From an uncultured Clostridia bacterium (lineage in GTDB: Bacteria; Bacillota; Clostridia; TANB77; CAG-508), in contig OV788638.1 in the NCBI GenBank assembly GCA_928721565.1, positions 1,054,001 to 1,118,000 on the forward strand: 64,000 nucleotides of DNA, read 5' to 3'. Shown piece after piece: positions 42,914 to 52,092 of the stretch. Position 1 is the stretch's first letter. Each line of letters opens with the position of its first letter. The translations under genes were made by a program, and so were the position numbers. The notes beneath the pieces were generated by a model, which saw only the letters and a list, made by a program, of their open reading frames with translations, was not told the origin of the DNA and made no database searches.

Positions 42914-42968
42914 ATAGACATTTTTGTATTTTTGTGATATTATAATTCAAGATTAAGGAGTGGTTAGA

Positions 42969-43412
42969 ATGTTAAAAGAAAAGTTAATGGAAGATTTAAA
43001 AGAATCAATGAAAAATAAAGATACAGTAAGAAAAAATACAGTTCAAATGGTTAGAGCATCAATATTACAAATAGAAAAGGATAAAGGAATAGAAGTAGAA
43101 GATGACAAGATTATAGATATAATAGCAAAAGAGGTAAAAACTAAAAAAGATGCTTTAAAAGATTTTGAAAAAGCAGAAAGACAAGATTTAATAGATTTAA
43201 CAAATAGAGAAATTGAAGTACTTCAAGAATATTTACCAAAACAATTAAGTAGAGATGAAGTAAAAGTAGAAGTTCAAAAAATAATTACTGAAATTGGTGC
43301 AACATCAATGAAAGATATGGGAGCAATTATGAAAGAAGCAAAGGCTAAAATGGGAGCTTCAGCAGAAGGTAAAACTATAAATGAAGTTGCCAAAGAAATT
43401 ATGGGATTATAG
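42969..43412 (+). CDS. GatB/YqeY domain protein
   Basis: A 147-residue helical protein of the YqeY family: LMEDLKESMKNKDTVRKNTVQMVRASI at the start (two-helix module), EIEVLQEYLPKQLS and MGAIMKEAKAKMGASAEGKTINEV at the end (each block longer than the core motif YLPKQLS and GxxMxxxxxxxG). The YqeY tail resembles the tRNA-binding end of GatB, but family function is unproven. I chose ATG 42969 with AAGGAG (42955-42960) 8 bp upstream. Confidence 0.9.
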   Translation: MLKEKLMEDLKESMKNKDTVRKNTVQMVRASILQIEKDKGIEVEDDKIIDIIAKEVKTKKDALKDFEKAERQDLIDLTNREIEVLQEYLPKQLSRDEVKVEVQKIITEIGATSMKDMGAIMKEAKAKMGASAEGKTINEVAKEIMGL

Positions 43413-43525
43413 TTTTCTAATAAAGTCAAATCTACAAAAAAACATTTAGAGCGAGAATAAATTCAAAAAAGAGAGATATAATATAATTAGCATATATTTT
43501 TGAAAAAATTTGAACTCATAGAGGG

Positions 43526-43554
43526 TTGCAATTTGAATAAAAATATGCTAATAT
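43526..43554 (+). promoter_or_regulatory. promoter of the structured ncRNA
   Basis: TTGCAA (43526-43531), a 17-bp spacer and TAATAT (43549-43554), about 8 bp before the inferred RNA start. Confidence 0.55.
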
Positions 43555-43561
43555 ATTAATA

Positions 43562-43776
43562 ACAAAAACGAAATAAGCAAACCCTGCATAGTACGTGTAG
43601 CACAGAATTTTTAGAACCTACAAGTTTAAAGAGGGGCCAGAACTTTGGGTATGGCGTGCAAGCTTACACTTTCGAGTAGTAAGAAGCCCAGGAATATTCA
43701 AGCAGGCACCCACCTGTCGAAGACAGGTCCTTAAAAATTCAGACAACTTACGGCTAAGGCGGGGATTGCTTTTTTT
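43562..43776 (+). ncRNA. structured non-coding RNA, probably 6S RNA (ssrS-like)
   Basis: The gap 43413-43853 (441 bp) has no gene but holds a complete RNA unit: promoter, a 12-bp closing stem AGCAAACCCTGC (43576-43587) with GCGGGGATTGCT (43759-43770), an inner stem GAATTTTTAG with CTTAAAAATTC, a hairpin ACCTGTC-GAA-GACAGGT, and a T run directly after the closing stem. Size (about 200 nt) and closing-stem layout suit clostridial 6S RNA, which binds sigma-A RNA polymerase. A raiA-type RNA is the main alternative. That it is an ncRNA is fairly sure; the family is less so. Confidence 0.65.
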
Positions 43777-43853
43777 GTGTTATAAAAAATACAAAAAATA
43801 TTTTCAATTAATAACAAATGTGATACAATAGCCTGAAAGAAAGGGAGAGAACA

Positions 43854-46800
43854 ATGTCAGATTTTGTACACTTACACATACATAGTGAATTCAGTTTATT
43901 AGATGGAGCAAATAGAATAAAAGACTTACCAGTAAGAGCAAAAGAATTAGGAATGAAGGCAATGGCAATAACAGATCATGGAGTAATGTATGGAGCTATT
44001 GATTTTTACAAAGCATGTAAAAAAGAAGGCATAAAGCCAATAATAGGATGTGAGGTATATGTTGCACCACGTTCAAGGTTAAATAAAGAACCGGGTATAG
44101 ACAATAGATACAATCATTTAATATTGCTTGCCAAAAACAATGAAGGGTATAAAAATTTAAGTAAATTAGTATCAATAGGATTTACAGAAGGATATTATTA
44201 TAAGCCAAGAATAGATTTAGAAGTGCTAGAAAAATATCATGAAGGAATAATTTGTTTAAGCGCTTGTTTAGCAGGGAGCGTAAACCAAGCACTATTAAAT
44301 GGCCAAAATGAAAAAGCAGAAGAAATAGCATTATGGCATAAAAGAGTATTCGGAAAGGATTATTATATCGAAATTCAAAACAATGGTTTAAAAGAACAAG
44401 TTTTAGCAAATCAAAAATTAGTGCAATTAGCAAGAAAATTAGATATACCATTAGTTGCAACAAATGATGCACATTACTTAAAAAGAGAAGATGCATATAA
44501 CCATGAAATCTTGTTATGTATTCAAACAGGAAAAAGAATGAGTGATGAAGACAGAATGAGATTCGAAACAGACGAACTATATGTAAAATCACCACAAGAG
44601 ATGAGCGATTATTTTGCAGCATTTCCAGATGCGATAGAAAATACAGTTAAAATTGCAAATGAATGTAATGTAGAATTTGAATTTGGACACACAATATTGC
44701 CAAACTATGATGTACCAGAGGAATATCCAACACATTATGATTTCTTGAAACAATTATGTGATGATGGATTAAAAAAGAGATATGGGGAAAATCCGTCAGA
44801 AGAGATATTAAGAAGAGCAGAATATGAAATAGGAATAATTAAAAAAATGGGATATGTTGACTATTATTTAATAGTGTGGGATTTTATTCATTATGCTAAA
44901 AGTCATGGAATTCCAGTAGGGCCAGGAAGAGGTTCAGGAGCTGGATCAATTTTGGCTTATGCAATAGAAATAACAGATATTGACCCCATGAAATATGGAT
45001 TACTTTTTGAAAGATTTTTGAATCCAGAAAGAATAAGTATGCCAGATTTTGATGTTGATTTTTCTGATGTAGATAGACAAAAAGTAATTGACTATGTTTC
45101 AGAAAAATATGGACACGATCATGTTTCTCAGATTATAACATTTGGAACAATGGCTGCCAAAATGGTAATACGAGATGTTGCAAGAGTATTAGATTTTCCA
45201 TATACAGAAGCTGATAAACTTGCTAAAATGATACCTACAGAATTGCACATAACAATTCCAAAAGCATTAGAGCAAAATAAAGAATTAAAAGATTTATACG
45301 AAGCTGATGAGCAAATTCATAAATTATTAGATATAGCAATGGCATTAGAAGGTATGCCAAGACAGGCATCAACACACGCATGTGGTGTTGTAATTACAAA
45401 AGATCCAGTAGATACATATGTACCTTTATATGTAAGAGATAATCAAATTTCAACTCAATATATAATGACAACACTTGAAGAATTAGGATTATTAAAAATG
45501 GACTTTTTAGGACTAAGAACTTTAACTGTTATAAAAGATACGATAAATCTTGTAAAGGAAACTAGAGGCATAGATGTAGAATTTGACCAAGAGATGTCAG
45601 ATCCAAAAGTATATAAACTATGGCAAGAGGGAAAAACATCAGGAATATTCCAGTTTGAGTCTCAAGGAATGACAAACTTTATGAAAGAATTGAAACCAGA
45701 CTGTTTGGAAGACTTAATAGCTGGTGTTTCATTATATCGACCAGGCCCAATGGACCAAATTCCAAGATATATAAGAGGAAAACAAAATCCAGGTCATAAT
45801 GAATATACACATCCAAGCTTGGAACCAATATTAAATGTAACTTATGGATGTATGGTTTACCAAGAGCAGGTTATGCAAATAGTAAGAGATTTAGCAGGAT
45901 ATTCTTTAGGAAGAGCAGATTTGGTGCGTAGAGCAATGGGAAAAAAGAAGCTTGATGTAATGGCAAAAGAAAGAGAAGTATTTATTAATGGACAAGTTGA
46001 TGAAGATGGAAATGTAGTTGTACCAGGTTGTGTGAAAAATGGAATAGATGCAGAATCAGCAAACAGAATATTTGACGAAATGTCTGAGTTTGCAAAATAT
46101 GCATTTAATAAATCACATGCAGCATGTTATGCAGTAGTAGCATACAGAACAGCGTATTTAAAAGCATATTATCCAGCTGAATTTATGGCATCAATGCTTA
46201 ACAGCTATTTAGGAAATCTAGACAAAGTTCCAGAATATATAGACGAGTGTAAAAAACTTGGAATAGAAATATTAAAACCAGACATAAATAAAAGTTTTGG
46301 AAGATTTGCAGTAGAAGATGGCAAAATTCGTTTTGGGTTAGGAAGCATTAAAAATGTTGGTGTACAACCAGTAGAAAACATAATAAAAGAAAGAAGTGCA
46401 AATGGAGAATTTACAGGATTTACAGATTTTTGCGAAAGAATGGCAGGAGAATCTGTAAACAAAAAATGTGTAGAAAGCTTAATAAAAGCAGGAACATTCA
46501 CAGAATTTCCAGAAACAAGAGCAACACTATTAGCTTCTTTTGAAACAATAATTGATACAATTCAATCTTATAATAAAAAAGGAATAGATGGGCAAGTATC
46601 AATGTTTGACTTAGGTGGAGAAAGTAGTGAAGAAGAAAATAATATAAATGAAATAAAATATAATTTTATGGAAAGACCTGAATTAAATGAAAGAGAATTA
46701 CTTTCAATAGAAAAAGAAATGTTAGGAATATATATATCAGGACATCCACTTGAAAAAATAAGAGAACAAATAATAGCAACTACAAATATATCTTCATTAC

Positions 46801-47375
46801 AGATGCACGAAATAGATGAGATAAATACGGCAACAACAGTAGATGAAGGAAACATGGATATTAGATCAAAAGAAAGAATGAAGTTTGAAGATGGACAACA
46901 AGTTAAAATAGCAGGAATTATTACATCTGTAAAAAAGAAATATACTAAAAACAATAAAATAATGGCATTTGTTACAATAGAAGATTTATATGGTTCAGCA
47001 GAAATAATTATATTTGAGCCAACATATATAAAGGCACAAAATATTTTAGTAGAAGAAAATATAGTTATGATTAATGGCAGACTTAGCATTAGAGAAGATG
47101 ATGCAACTAAAATAGTTGCAAATGAAATTAAGAATTTTGGAGAGAATAAGCCCAATATGCTAACTCTTAATATTACAAATCTTACAGAAGAACAAAAAGC
47201 AAAACTTAGAGGAGCTATTAAATTCTTCCATGGTGAGCAAAATAATATTAGCGTTATGGTCAAAGTTAATGATGATTTAAAGCCTTGTGGTGCAATTTAT
47301 CTTACTGATGAGATTCTTAAAGTTTTTGAGAATATTGTTGGTGAAGAAAACTGCCAATATGGCATAAAAAATTAA
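43854..47375 (+). CDS. dnaE: DNA polymerase III subunit alpha (DnaE)
   Basis: This 1173-residue protein has the DnaE1 layout and length. The N-terminal PHP domain starts FVHLHIHSEFSLLDGANRI. The palm contains GPGRGSGAGSILAYAI (residues about 359-374) and the catalytic MPDFDVDFSD (about 397-406). Later blocks are HACGVVITKDPVD, YQEQVMQIV, a helix-hairpin-helix region and a C-terminal OB fold (VKIAGIITSVKKKYTKNNK). It polymerises DNA at the fork. Gram-positives also use PolC; that gene is not in this window. Confidence 0.97.
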   Translation: MSDFVHLHIHSEFSLLDGANRIKDLPVRAKELGMKAMAITDHGVMYGAIDFYKACKKEGIKPIIGCEVYVAPRSRLNKEPGIDNRYNHLILLAKNNEGYKNLSKLVSIGFTEGYYYKPRIDLEVLEKYHEGIICLSACLAGSVNQALLNGQNEKAEEIALWHKRVFGKDYYIEIQNNGLKEQVLANQKLVQLARKLDIPLVATNDAHYLKREDAYNHEILLCIQTGKRMSDEDRMRFETDELYVKSPQEMSDYFAAFPDAIENTVKIANECNVEFEFGHTILPNYDVPEEYPTHYDFLKQLCDDGLKKRYGENPSEEILRRAEYEIGIIKKMGYVDYYLIVWDFIHYAKSHGIPVGPGRGSGAGSILAYAIEITDIDPMKYGLLFERFLNPERISMPDFDVDFSDVDRQKVIDYVSEKYGHDHVSQIITFGTMAAKMVIRDVARVLDFPYTEADKLAKMIPTELHITIPKALEQNKELKDLYEADEQIHKLLDIAMALEGMPRQASTHACGVVITKDPVDTYVPLYVRDNQISTQYIMTTLEELGLLKMDFLGLRTLTVIKDTINLVKETRGIDVEFDQEMSDPKVYKLWQEGKTSGIFQFESQGMTNFMKELKPDCLEDLIAGVSLYRPGPMDQIPRYIRGKQNPGHNEYTHPSLEPILNVTYGCMVYQEQVMQIVRDLAGYSLGRADLVRRAMGKKKLDVMAKEREVFINGQVDEDGNVVVPGCVKNGIDAESANRIFDEMSEFAKYAFNKSHAACYAVVAYRTAYLKAYYPAEFMASMLNSYLGNLDKVPEYIDECKKLGIEILKPDINKSFGRFAVEDGKIRFGLGSIKNVGVQPVENIIKERSANGEFTGFTDFCERMAGESVNKKCVESLIKAGTFTEFPETRATLLASFETIIDTIQSYNKKGIDGQVSMFDLGGESSEEENNINEIKYNFMERPELNERELLSIEKEMLGIYISGHPLEKIREQIIATTNISSLQMHEIDEINTATTVDEGNMDIRSKERMKFEDGQQVKIAGIITSVKKKYTKNNKIMAFVTIEDLYGSAEIIIFEPTYIKAQNILVEENIVMINGRLSIREDDATKIVANEIKNFGENKPNMLTLNITNLTEEQKAKLRGAIKFFHGEQNNISVMVKVNDDLKPCGAIYLTDEILKVFENIVGEENCQYGIKN

Positions 47376-47484
47376 TGTGCTCGACAAAGTTCAACAGACT
47401 TTTTAAAAAGACAAGTATACAATAAATGAGTAACTAATTGTATAGGTTTATTATATAAGTTTTTTACAAAGGGAGGTTGAATTT

Positions 47485-47685
47485 ATGAATTGCACATGTT
47501 ACATATCAAAACACCTTTATGGAAGGGTACAGAATGCCAATAGTAATGTTATTTCTGTGCCATTAGATGAACAAGAATTAAATTTTCTTGATTTTTGGAA
47601 AGTTTCATACAAAAGAGACAGCAAGAATAAGTACAATTATATTATAAACTTAAATGAATTAAGAGAGTTGTTTTGCAATCGCTGA
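47485..47685 (+). CDS. small soluble protein, unknown
   Basis: A 66-residue frame behind AAAGGGAGGTTG, a strong RBS. It has two N-terminal cysteines (MNCTCY) and no membrane segment. The sequence recalls no family. A terminator directly follows, so it is a monocistronic unit. Confidence 0.52.
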   Translation: MNCTCYISKHLYGRVQNANSNVISVPLDEQELNFLDFWKVSYKRDSKNKYNYIINLNELRELFCNR

Positions 47686-47712
47686 ATGAATTAACAAACT
47701 TGTATAATAAAC

Positions 47713-47755
47713 AAAAGGCCTTTTTAGAATGATAATTCAAAGGTCTTTTATTTTT
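47713..47755 (+). terminator. terminator of the 47485 gene
   Basis: AAAAGGCCTTT pairs with AAAGGTCTTTT (one G-U), followed by ATTTTTT. Confidence 0.72.
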
Positions 47756-47770
47756 TGCATATTATACCAA

Positions 47771-47913
47771 AAATCTGCTAATATATTGCTTTTTATACCT
47801 TGCTGTCGCAATCTTCATATTCAAAAAACAACATGTAGATTGCTCCATATCGCACTCGCATATGCTCGTTTAATCGCTTACGCGGTATTGCAAAACAATA
47901 TATTAGCAGATTT
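47771..47913 (-). repeat. structured dispersed element E2 (inverse copy of E1 core)
   Basis: Outer arms 47771-47788 and 47896-47913 are a perfect 18-bp inverted pair, unrelated in sequence to the E1 arms. Read on the minus strand, the core repeats E1: an inner ATACC/GGTAT stem in place of CTATC/GATAG, a GTAA-capped GC hairpin, GGAGCAATC, a T6 tract and GATTGCGACAGCAAG. The element occupies most of the 428-bp gap between the 47485 gene and mgtA. Confidence 0.75.
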
Positions 47914-48061
47914 TAATGTTGGAAATGTTATAAGATAATGTTTTTTTATTAATACAAGAAAAAGACTTAAAATATTGCAAAAAATATTGAATTATAAAAT
48001 TCATAGTGATATCATAAATATGTTTAAAAAAGCCACAAAAAATATATAATAAAAAGTGAAA

Positions 48062-48095
48062 GGCTGTCAAAAAGGATATAGACTTTTTGACAACC
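48062..48095 (+). promoter_or_regulatory. leader hairpin upstream of mgtA
   Basis: GGCTGTCAAAAAG pairs with CTTTTTGACAACC (one mismatch), ending 6 bp before GAGGAGG, the mgtA RBS. There is no T run, so it is not a terminator. It could control access to the RBS. I see no M-box architecture. Confidence 0.42.
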
Positions 48096-48113
48096 TAGAG
48101 GAGGTAATAAAAT

Positions 48114-50726
48114 ATGGCAAATGACAAAAGAGAAGATGTAAATGCAGAAAAAATATATGGGCATTTATGTAGAACTTCTAAAGAAGAATTTATTTCTGAA
48201 TTCAATGTAAAAGAAGGGGGACTAACAGACGAAGAGGTTGAACAAAGACTACACAAATTTGGACATAATGAAGTAACACAATCAAAGCCTAAAAGATGGT
48301 ATCATTATTTGTTAAAAAGTTTATTTACACCTTTTAATAGCATACTGATAGGAATTGCATTGGTATTATGTTACACAGATGTATATCTGGCAGAAGTACC
48401 AAGCTATGCAAATATAATTGTTATTTTAGTTTTAGTAGCTGTTAGTACATTTTTGGACTTCTTTTCAGAATATCGTTCAAATAAGGCGGCAGAAAAACTA
48501 AAACAATTAGTATCAACAACAGCAACTATTGTAAGAAATGGAAAAAAGATTAAATTACCATTTAAAGATTTGGTACCAGGTGATACAGTTATACTTTCTG
48601 CAGGAGATATGATACCAGCAGATTTAAGAATAATAGAATCAAAAGATTTGTATGTTGGGCAATCAACACTTACAGGTGAATCTGATGCAATAAAAAAACT
48701 TGAAAATACTGAACTTGATGCAAATGAGACAATTGAAGGATTGTCTGATGTAGACACAATATGTTTTATGGGAACAAATGTTATAAGTGGTTCAGCTAAA
48801 GGAATAGTAGTGTTGACAGCAGATAATACCTATTTTGGAAAAGTTGCACATACATTAACAACAGGTAAACCCAAAACAGCCTTTCAAAAGGGAATAGAGA
48901 ATATTAGTAAATTGCTAATAAAATTTATGCTTATATTAATACCTATTGTATTTATATTGACTGTTCAAAAACATAGTATAATAACATCATTTACATTTGC
49001 AGTAGCAATAGCAATATGTATAACTCCATTACTATTACCAGTAATTTTATCATCTGGATTGTCAAAAGGTGCTTTGAGAATGTCTAAAAAGAAAACAATA
49101 GTAAAAAAATTAGATTCAATTCAAAGTTTTGGTGCTATGAATATATTATGCACAGACAAAACAGGAACATTAACAGAAGATAAGATAGTACTAGAAAAGT
49201 ATTTAGATGTTATGGGAAATGAAGATATAAGAGTTTTAAAACACGCATTTTTAAATGCATATTTCCAGACAGGTTTAAGAAGTAATATTGATGAAGCCGT
49301 TATGAATCGTGGAATAGAACATGGGTTAGACGAAATGTCAAATCAATATATAAAAGTAGACGAAGTACCATTTGATTTCTCAAGACGTAGACTTTCTGTA
49401 ATAGTAAATGATGGAACTAAAACTCAATTGATAACAAAAGGAGCTGTCGAAGAGATTTTAGGAATATGTACATTAATAGATTATCAAGGAAAAGTTGAAA
49501 CTATTACAAATTCTATAAAAGAAAATATTAAGAAAATTGCGAAAGAATTAAATAAACAAGGACTTCGTGTTGTTGCAGTATGCCAAAAAAATGATTTAAA
49601 TAAAAAAGATGGGTTTGATGTAACAGACGAAAAAAATATGGTTCTTATAGGTTTTATAGGATTTCTTGATCCTCCAAAAGAATCAGCCAAATCTTCTATA
49701 GAAAAACTTGGAAAAAATGGAATTAGAGTTATAGTTTTAACAGGGGATAATGTAGAAGTAACAAGATGTGTATGTGAAAAAGTTGGTATTAAATCAAAAC
49801 AAATTGTTACAGGTGCTCAGATAGACAAGCTACCAGATCAAGGTGTAAAAAGACTATTAAGAAAAACAAACATATTTGCAAAACTATCACCTATTCAAAA
49901 AGCCCGTGTAGTTAGATTATTACGAGATAGTGGAAATGTTGTTGGATATATGGGAGATGGAATAAATGATAGTCCATCACTTGTAAATTCAGATGTTGGA
50001 ATCTCAGTTGATACAGCAGTTGATATTGCAAAAGAATCAGCAGATATAATATTATTAGAAAAAGATTTACATGTTCTACTTGATGGTGTAAAAGAAGGAC
50101 GTCATACTTATGCAAATTTAATGAAATATATCAAACTTGCAGCAAGCTTCAATTTTGGTGAAGTAATGTCTGTTATAATTGCAAGTGTAATTCTTCCATT
50201 TTTACCAGAAACACCTATCCAATTATTGGTAGAAGGATTACTTTATGATTTTGGACAATTAACTTTACCATTAGATAATGTAGATGAAGAATATTTAAAT
50301 AAGCCAAAACAGTTTGATGTAAAAGGTTTGAAACACTTTATGCTATTTATGGGACCATTAAGTTCATGTTTTGATTTAATTGTATTTGCATTAATATGGT
50401 TTGTATTTAAAGCACACGAAGTAGCAGTATTCCAAACAACATGGTTCACATACAGTATAGTATCAAACTTGGTTGGAATGCATGTTATAAGAACTGCAAA
50501 GAAACCATTTATACAAAGTCATGCATCAAAAGCAGTTTATATATCATCAATTGCGCTTAGTATAATAGGAATGATAGTACCATTCACATTTATAGGAAAA
50601 TCTATAGGACTAATTGCACTTGCACCTAAATACTTCTCAATTATAATAGGAGTTCCAATATTATATTGTATAGTAGCTGGTTGGGCAAAGAAGATATATA
50701 TCAAAAAATATGGTGAATGGATTTAG
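48114..50726 (+). CDS. mgtA: magnesium-translocating P-type ATPase (MgtA-like)
   Basis: An 870-residue P3-type ATPase. Motifs: TGES (in STLTGESDAI, residues about 183-192), phosphorylation site CTDKTGTLTEDKIVLEKYLDV (about 345-365, aspartate in DKTGT), DPPKESAK, GDGINDSPSL (about 619-628) and about ten helices, six at the C terminus. The DKI-x-LE-x-x-LDV sequence after DKTGT and the A-x-LN-x-x-x-QTG-x-x-x-N-x-D block are specific to MgtA/MgtB over calcium or sodium pumps. It imports Mg2+ at the expense of ATP. It is preceded by GAGGAGG and a leader hairpin. Confidence 0.92.
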   Translation: MANDKREDVNAEKIYGHLCRTSKEEFISEFNVKEGGLTDEEVEQRLHKFGHNEVTQSKPKRWYHYLLKSLFTPFNSILIGIALVLCYTDVYLAEVPSYANIIVILVLVAVSTFLDFFSEYRSNKAAEKLKQLVSTTATIVRNGKKIKLPFKDLVPGDTVILSAGDMIPADLRIIESKDLYVGQSTLTGESDAIKKLENTELDANETIEGLSDVDTICFMGTNVISGSAKGIVVLTADNTYFGKVAHTLTTGKPKTAFQKGIENISKLLIKFMLILIPIVFILTVQKHSIITSFTFAVAIAICITPLLLPVILSSGLSKGALRMSKKKTIVKKLDSIQSFGAMNILCTDKTGTLTEDKIVLEKYLDVMGNEDIRVLKHAFLNAYFQTGLRSNIDEAVMNRGIEHGLDEMSNQYIKVDEVPFDFSRRRLSVIVNDGTKTQLITKGAVEEILGICTLIDYQGKVETITNSIKENIKKIAKELNKQGLRVVAVCQKNDLNKKDGFDVTDEKNMVLIGFIGFLDPPKESAKSSIEKLGKNGIRVIVLTGDNVEVTRCVCEKVGIKSKQIVTGAQIDKLPDQGVKRLLRKTNIFAKLSPIQKARVVRLLRDSGNVVGYMGDGINDSPSLVNSDVGISVDTAVDIAKESADIILLEKDLHVLLDGVKEGRHTYANLMKYIKLAASFNFGEVMSVIIASVILPFLPETPIQLLVEGLLYDFGQLTLPLDNVDEEYLNKPKQFDVKGLKHFMLFMGPLSSCFDLIVFALIWFVFKAHEVAVFQTTWFTYSIVSNLVGMHVIRTAKKPFIQSHASKAVYISSIALSIIGMIVPFTFIGKSIGLIALAPKYFSIIIGVPILYCIVAGWAKKIYIKKYGEWI

Positions 50727-50767
50727 TTTTTCTTTACAAGTTAGCTTAAACATGTTATAATAGAACA

Positions 50768-51116
50768 CGAGTAAATTGAATAGTCGCTGGTAAATTTCGA
50801 AAGAAATTACGAGAGGAAAGTCCGGGCTCCGTAGAGCAATGATGCTAGATAACGTCTAGTGAGGGAAACCTTAAGGAAAGTGCAACAGAAAATAACCGCC
50901 TATAGAAATATAGGTAAGGATGAAAAGGTGAGGTAAGAGCTCACCGCTGATATGGTGACATATTGGGTCAGTGTAAACCCCATCTGGAGCAACACCTAAG
51001 TAGAAGATTAAGCCTGCTCGGCGCCTTCTGAATTGCGTGGCTTGAGACATATAGTGATATATGTCCTAGATAAATGACTATTTTGGATGACAGAACCCGG
51101 CTTACAGATTTACTTA
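50768..51116 (+). ncRNA. rnpB: RNase P RNA, class A
   Basis: The 436-bp gap between mgtA and the pseudouridine synthase is filled by a canonical RNase P RNA: GAGGAAAGTCCGGGCTCC near the 5' end (P4 strand and CR-I), AACCGCC, GGTAAGGATGAAAAGGTG, GTAAACCCCATCTGGAGCAA and the 3' ACAGAACCCGGCTTACAG. P1 forms from AGTAAAT (50770-50776) and ATTTACT (51108-51114). It processes tRNA 5' ends with RnpA. Confidence 0.97.
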
Positions 51117-51132
51117 TAATATTGAATAAATG

Positions 51133-51162
51133 AAAAGAGAGAAAATATTTCTCTCTTTTTTT
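51133..51162 (+). terminator. rnpB terminator
   Basis: AAAAGAGAGAAA and TTTCTCTCTTTT form the stem, followed by more T's. It also faces the convergent pseudouridine synthase gene. Confidence 0.85.
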
Positions 51163-52035
51163 CTATATAGTTAGTTTCATATCAGCTGGTAAATCACAAC
51201 TAAAAGACATAATTTGATTTGTAACAGGATGAACAAAAGAAATTTTGTAACTATGTAAAGCTTGCCTATTGATTAAATTAGAAGAATTTCCATATAAAGT
51301 ATCACCTAATAAAGGGTGACCAATTGCAGACATATGTACACGTATTTGATGTGTTCGTCCAGTTTGCAAATAACATTCTACTACTGAAAAATTATCATAT
51401 TCAGATAATACTTTATAGTCTGTAATTGCAGTTTGGCCATTATAATCAATACATCTTTCAATAATGCTTTTGTCTTTTCGAGCAATAGGCAAATTGATTG
51501 TTCCTTTTTTATCTGTAAAGATTCCATCAACAAATGCAATATAATACTTTTTAAATGTTTTATTTTGCATTTGTCTAATTAAGCATTCTTGAACATATTC
51601 ATTTTTGGCAAAAATAATTATTCCAGAAGTATTTAAATCAAGTCTATTTACTGGACGTATCTTACATTTTAATCCAATACTTTCAAAATAGAATTTTACA
51701 CCATTAGCAAGACTATCTGAATAGTGCAGTATTGATGGATGAACAGCAATTCCTGCAGGCTTGTTTAAGATAAGAAAACATTCATCTTCATAAATAATGT
51801 TAAGTGACATGGGAGTAGAAATTATATTTTCACTTTCCTCGTTGAAAGTTAAATCAACAGTAATGATATCATTTAGTGAAACAGAAGAACGAGTATCAAT
51901 AATTTTATCATTTAACATTACATGTTTTTGAACAATTAGTTTATGTTGTAATCTTGTAGAAATATGCAATTCTTGATTTAAGATTTGATTGATATTTTTG
52001 TATTTATTATTGGTTACAATATATTTTAAAAACAT
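51163..52035 (-). CDS. RluA/RluD family pseudouridine synthase
   Basis: A 290-residue protein with an N-terminal S4 domain (ISTRLQHKLIVQKHVMLNDKII, residues about 25-46 in two helices) and the RluA catalytic core: NKPAGIAVHPS (about 93-103), RPVNRLDLNTSGIIIFAK (catalytic Asp in R-L-D, about 133-150) and LQTGRTHQIRVHMSAIGHPLLGD. It isomerises uridines in rRNA or tRNA; the exact site cannot be told. RBS CAAGGAGA precedes the ATG. Confidence 0.92.
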   Translation of the reverse strand: MFLKYIVTNNKYKNINQILNQELHISTRLQHKLIVQKHVMLNDKIIDTRSSVSLNDIITVDLTFNEESENIISTPMSLNIIYEDECFLILNKPAGIAVHPSILHYSDSLANGVKFYFESIGLKCKIRPVNRLDLNTSGIIIFAKNEYVQECLIRQMQNKTFKKYYIAFVDGIFTDKKGTINLPIARKDKSIIERCIDYNGQTAITDYKVLSEYDNFSVVECYLQTGRTHQIRVHMSAIGHPLLGDTLYGNSSNLINRQALHSYKISFVHPVTNQIMSFSCDLPADMKLTI

Positions 52036-52059
52036 GAGATTCTCCTTGTATAATTATTA

Positions 52060-52092
52060 TAAAAGAAAAAGTTCCTATTAGGAACTTTTTCT
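52060..52092 (-). terminator. terminator of the 52078-52791 gene
   Basis: AGAAAAAGTTCCTA and TAGGAACTTTTTCT form a near-loopless 14-bp stem. On the minus strand TTTTATAAT follows. It overlaps the stop codon region. Confidence 0.78.

Noticed and set aside
43562..43776. tmRNA or SRP RNA as the identity of the ncRNA
   Set aside because: No tag-peptide frame or tRNA-like ends for tmRNA, and no SRP Alu/S-domain motifs such as the GGAAGCAGCC region.
47729..47938. A 69-codon plus-strand frame across element E2
   Set aside because: It begins inside the preceding terminator, has no RBS and translates the structured repeat; composition is not protein-like.
47990..48113. M-box riboswitch before mgtA
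   Set aside because: The leader is too short and shows only one hairpin, without the conserved M-box helices.
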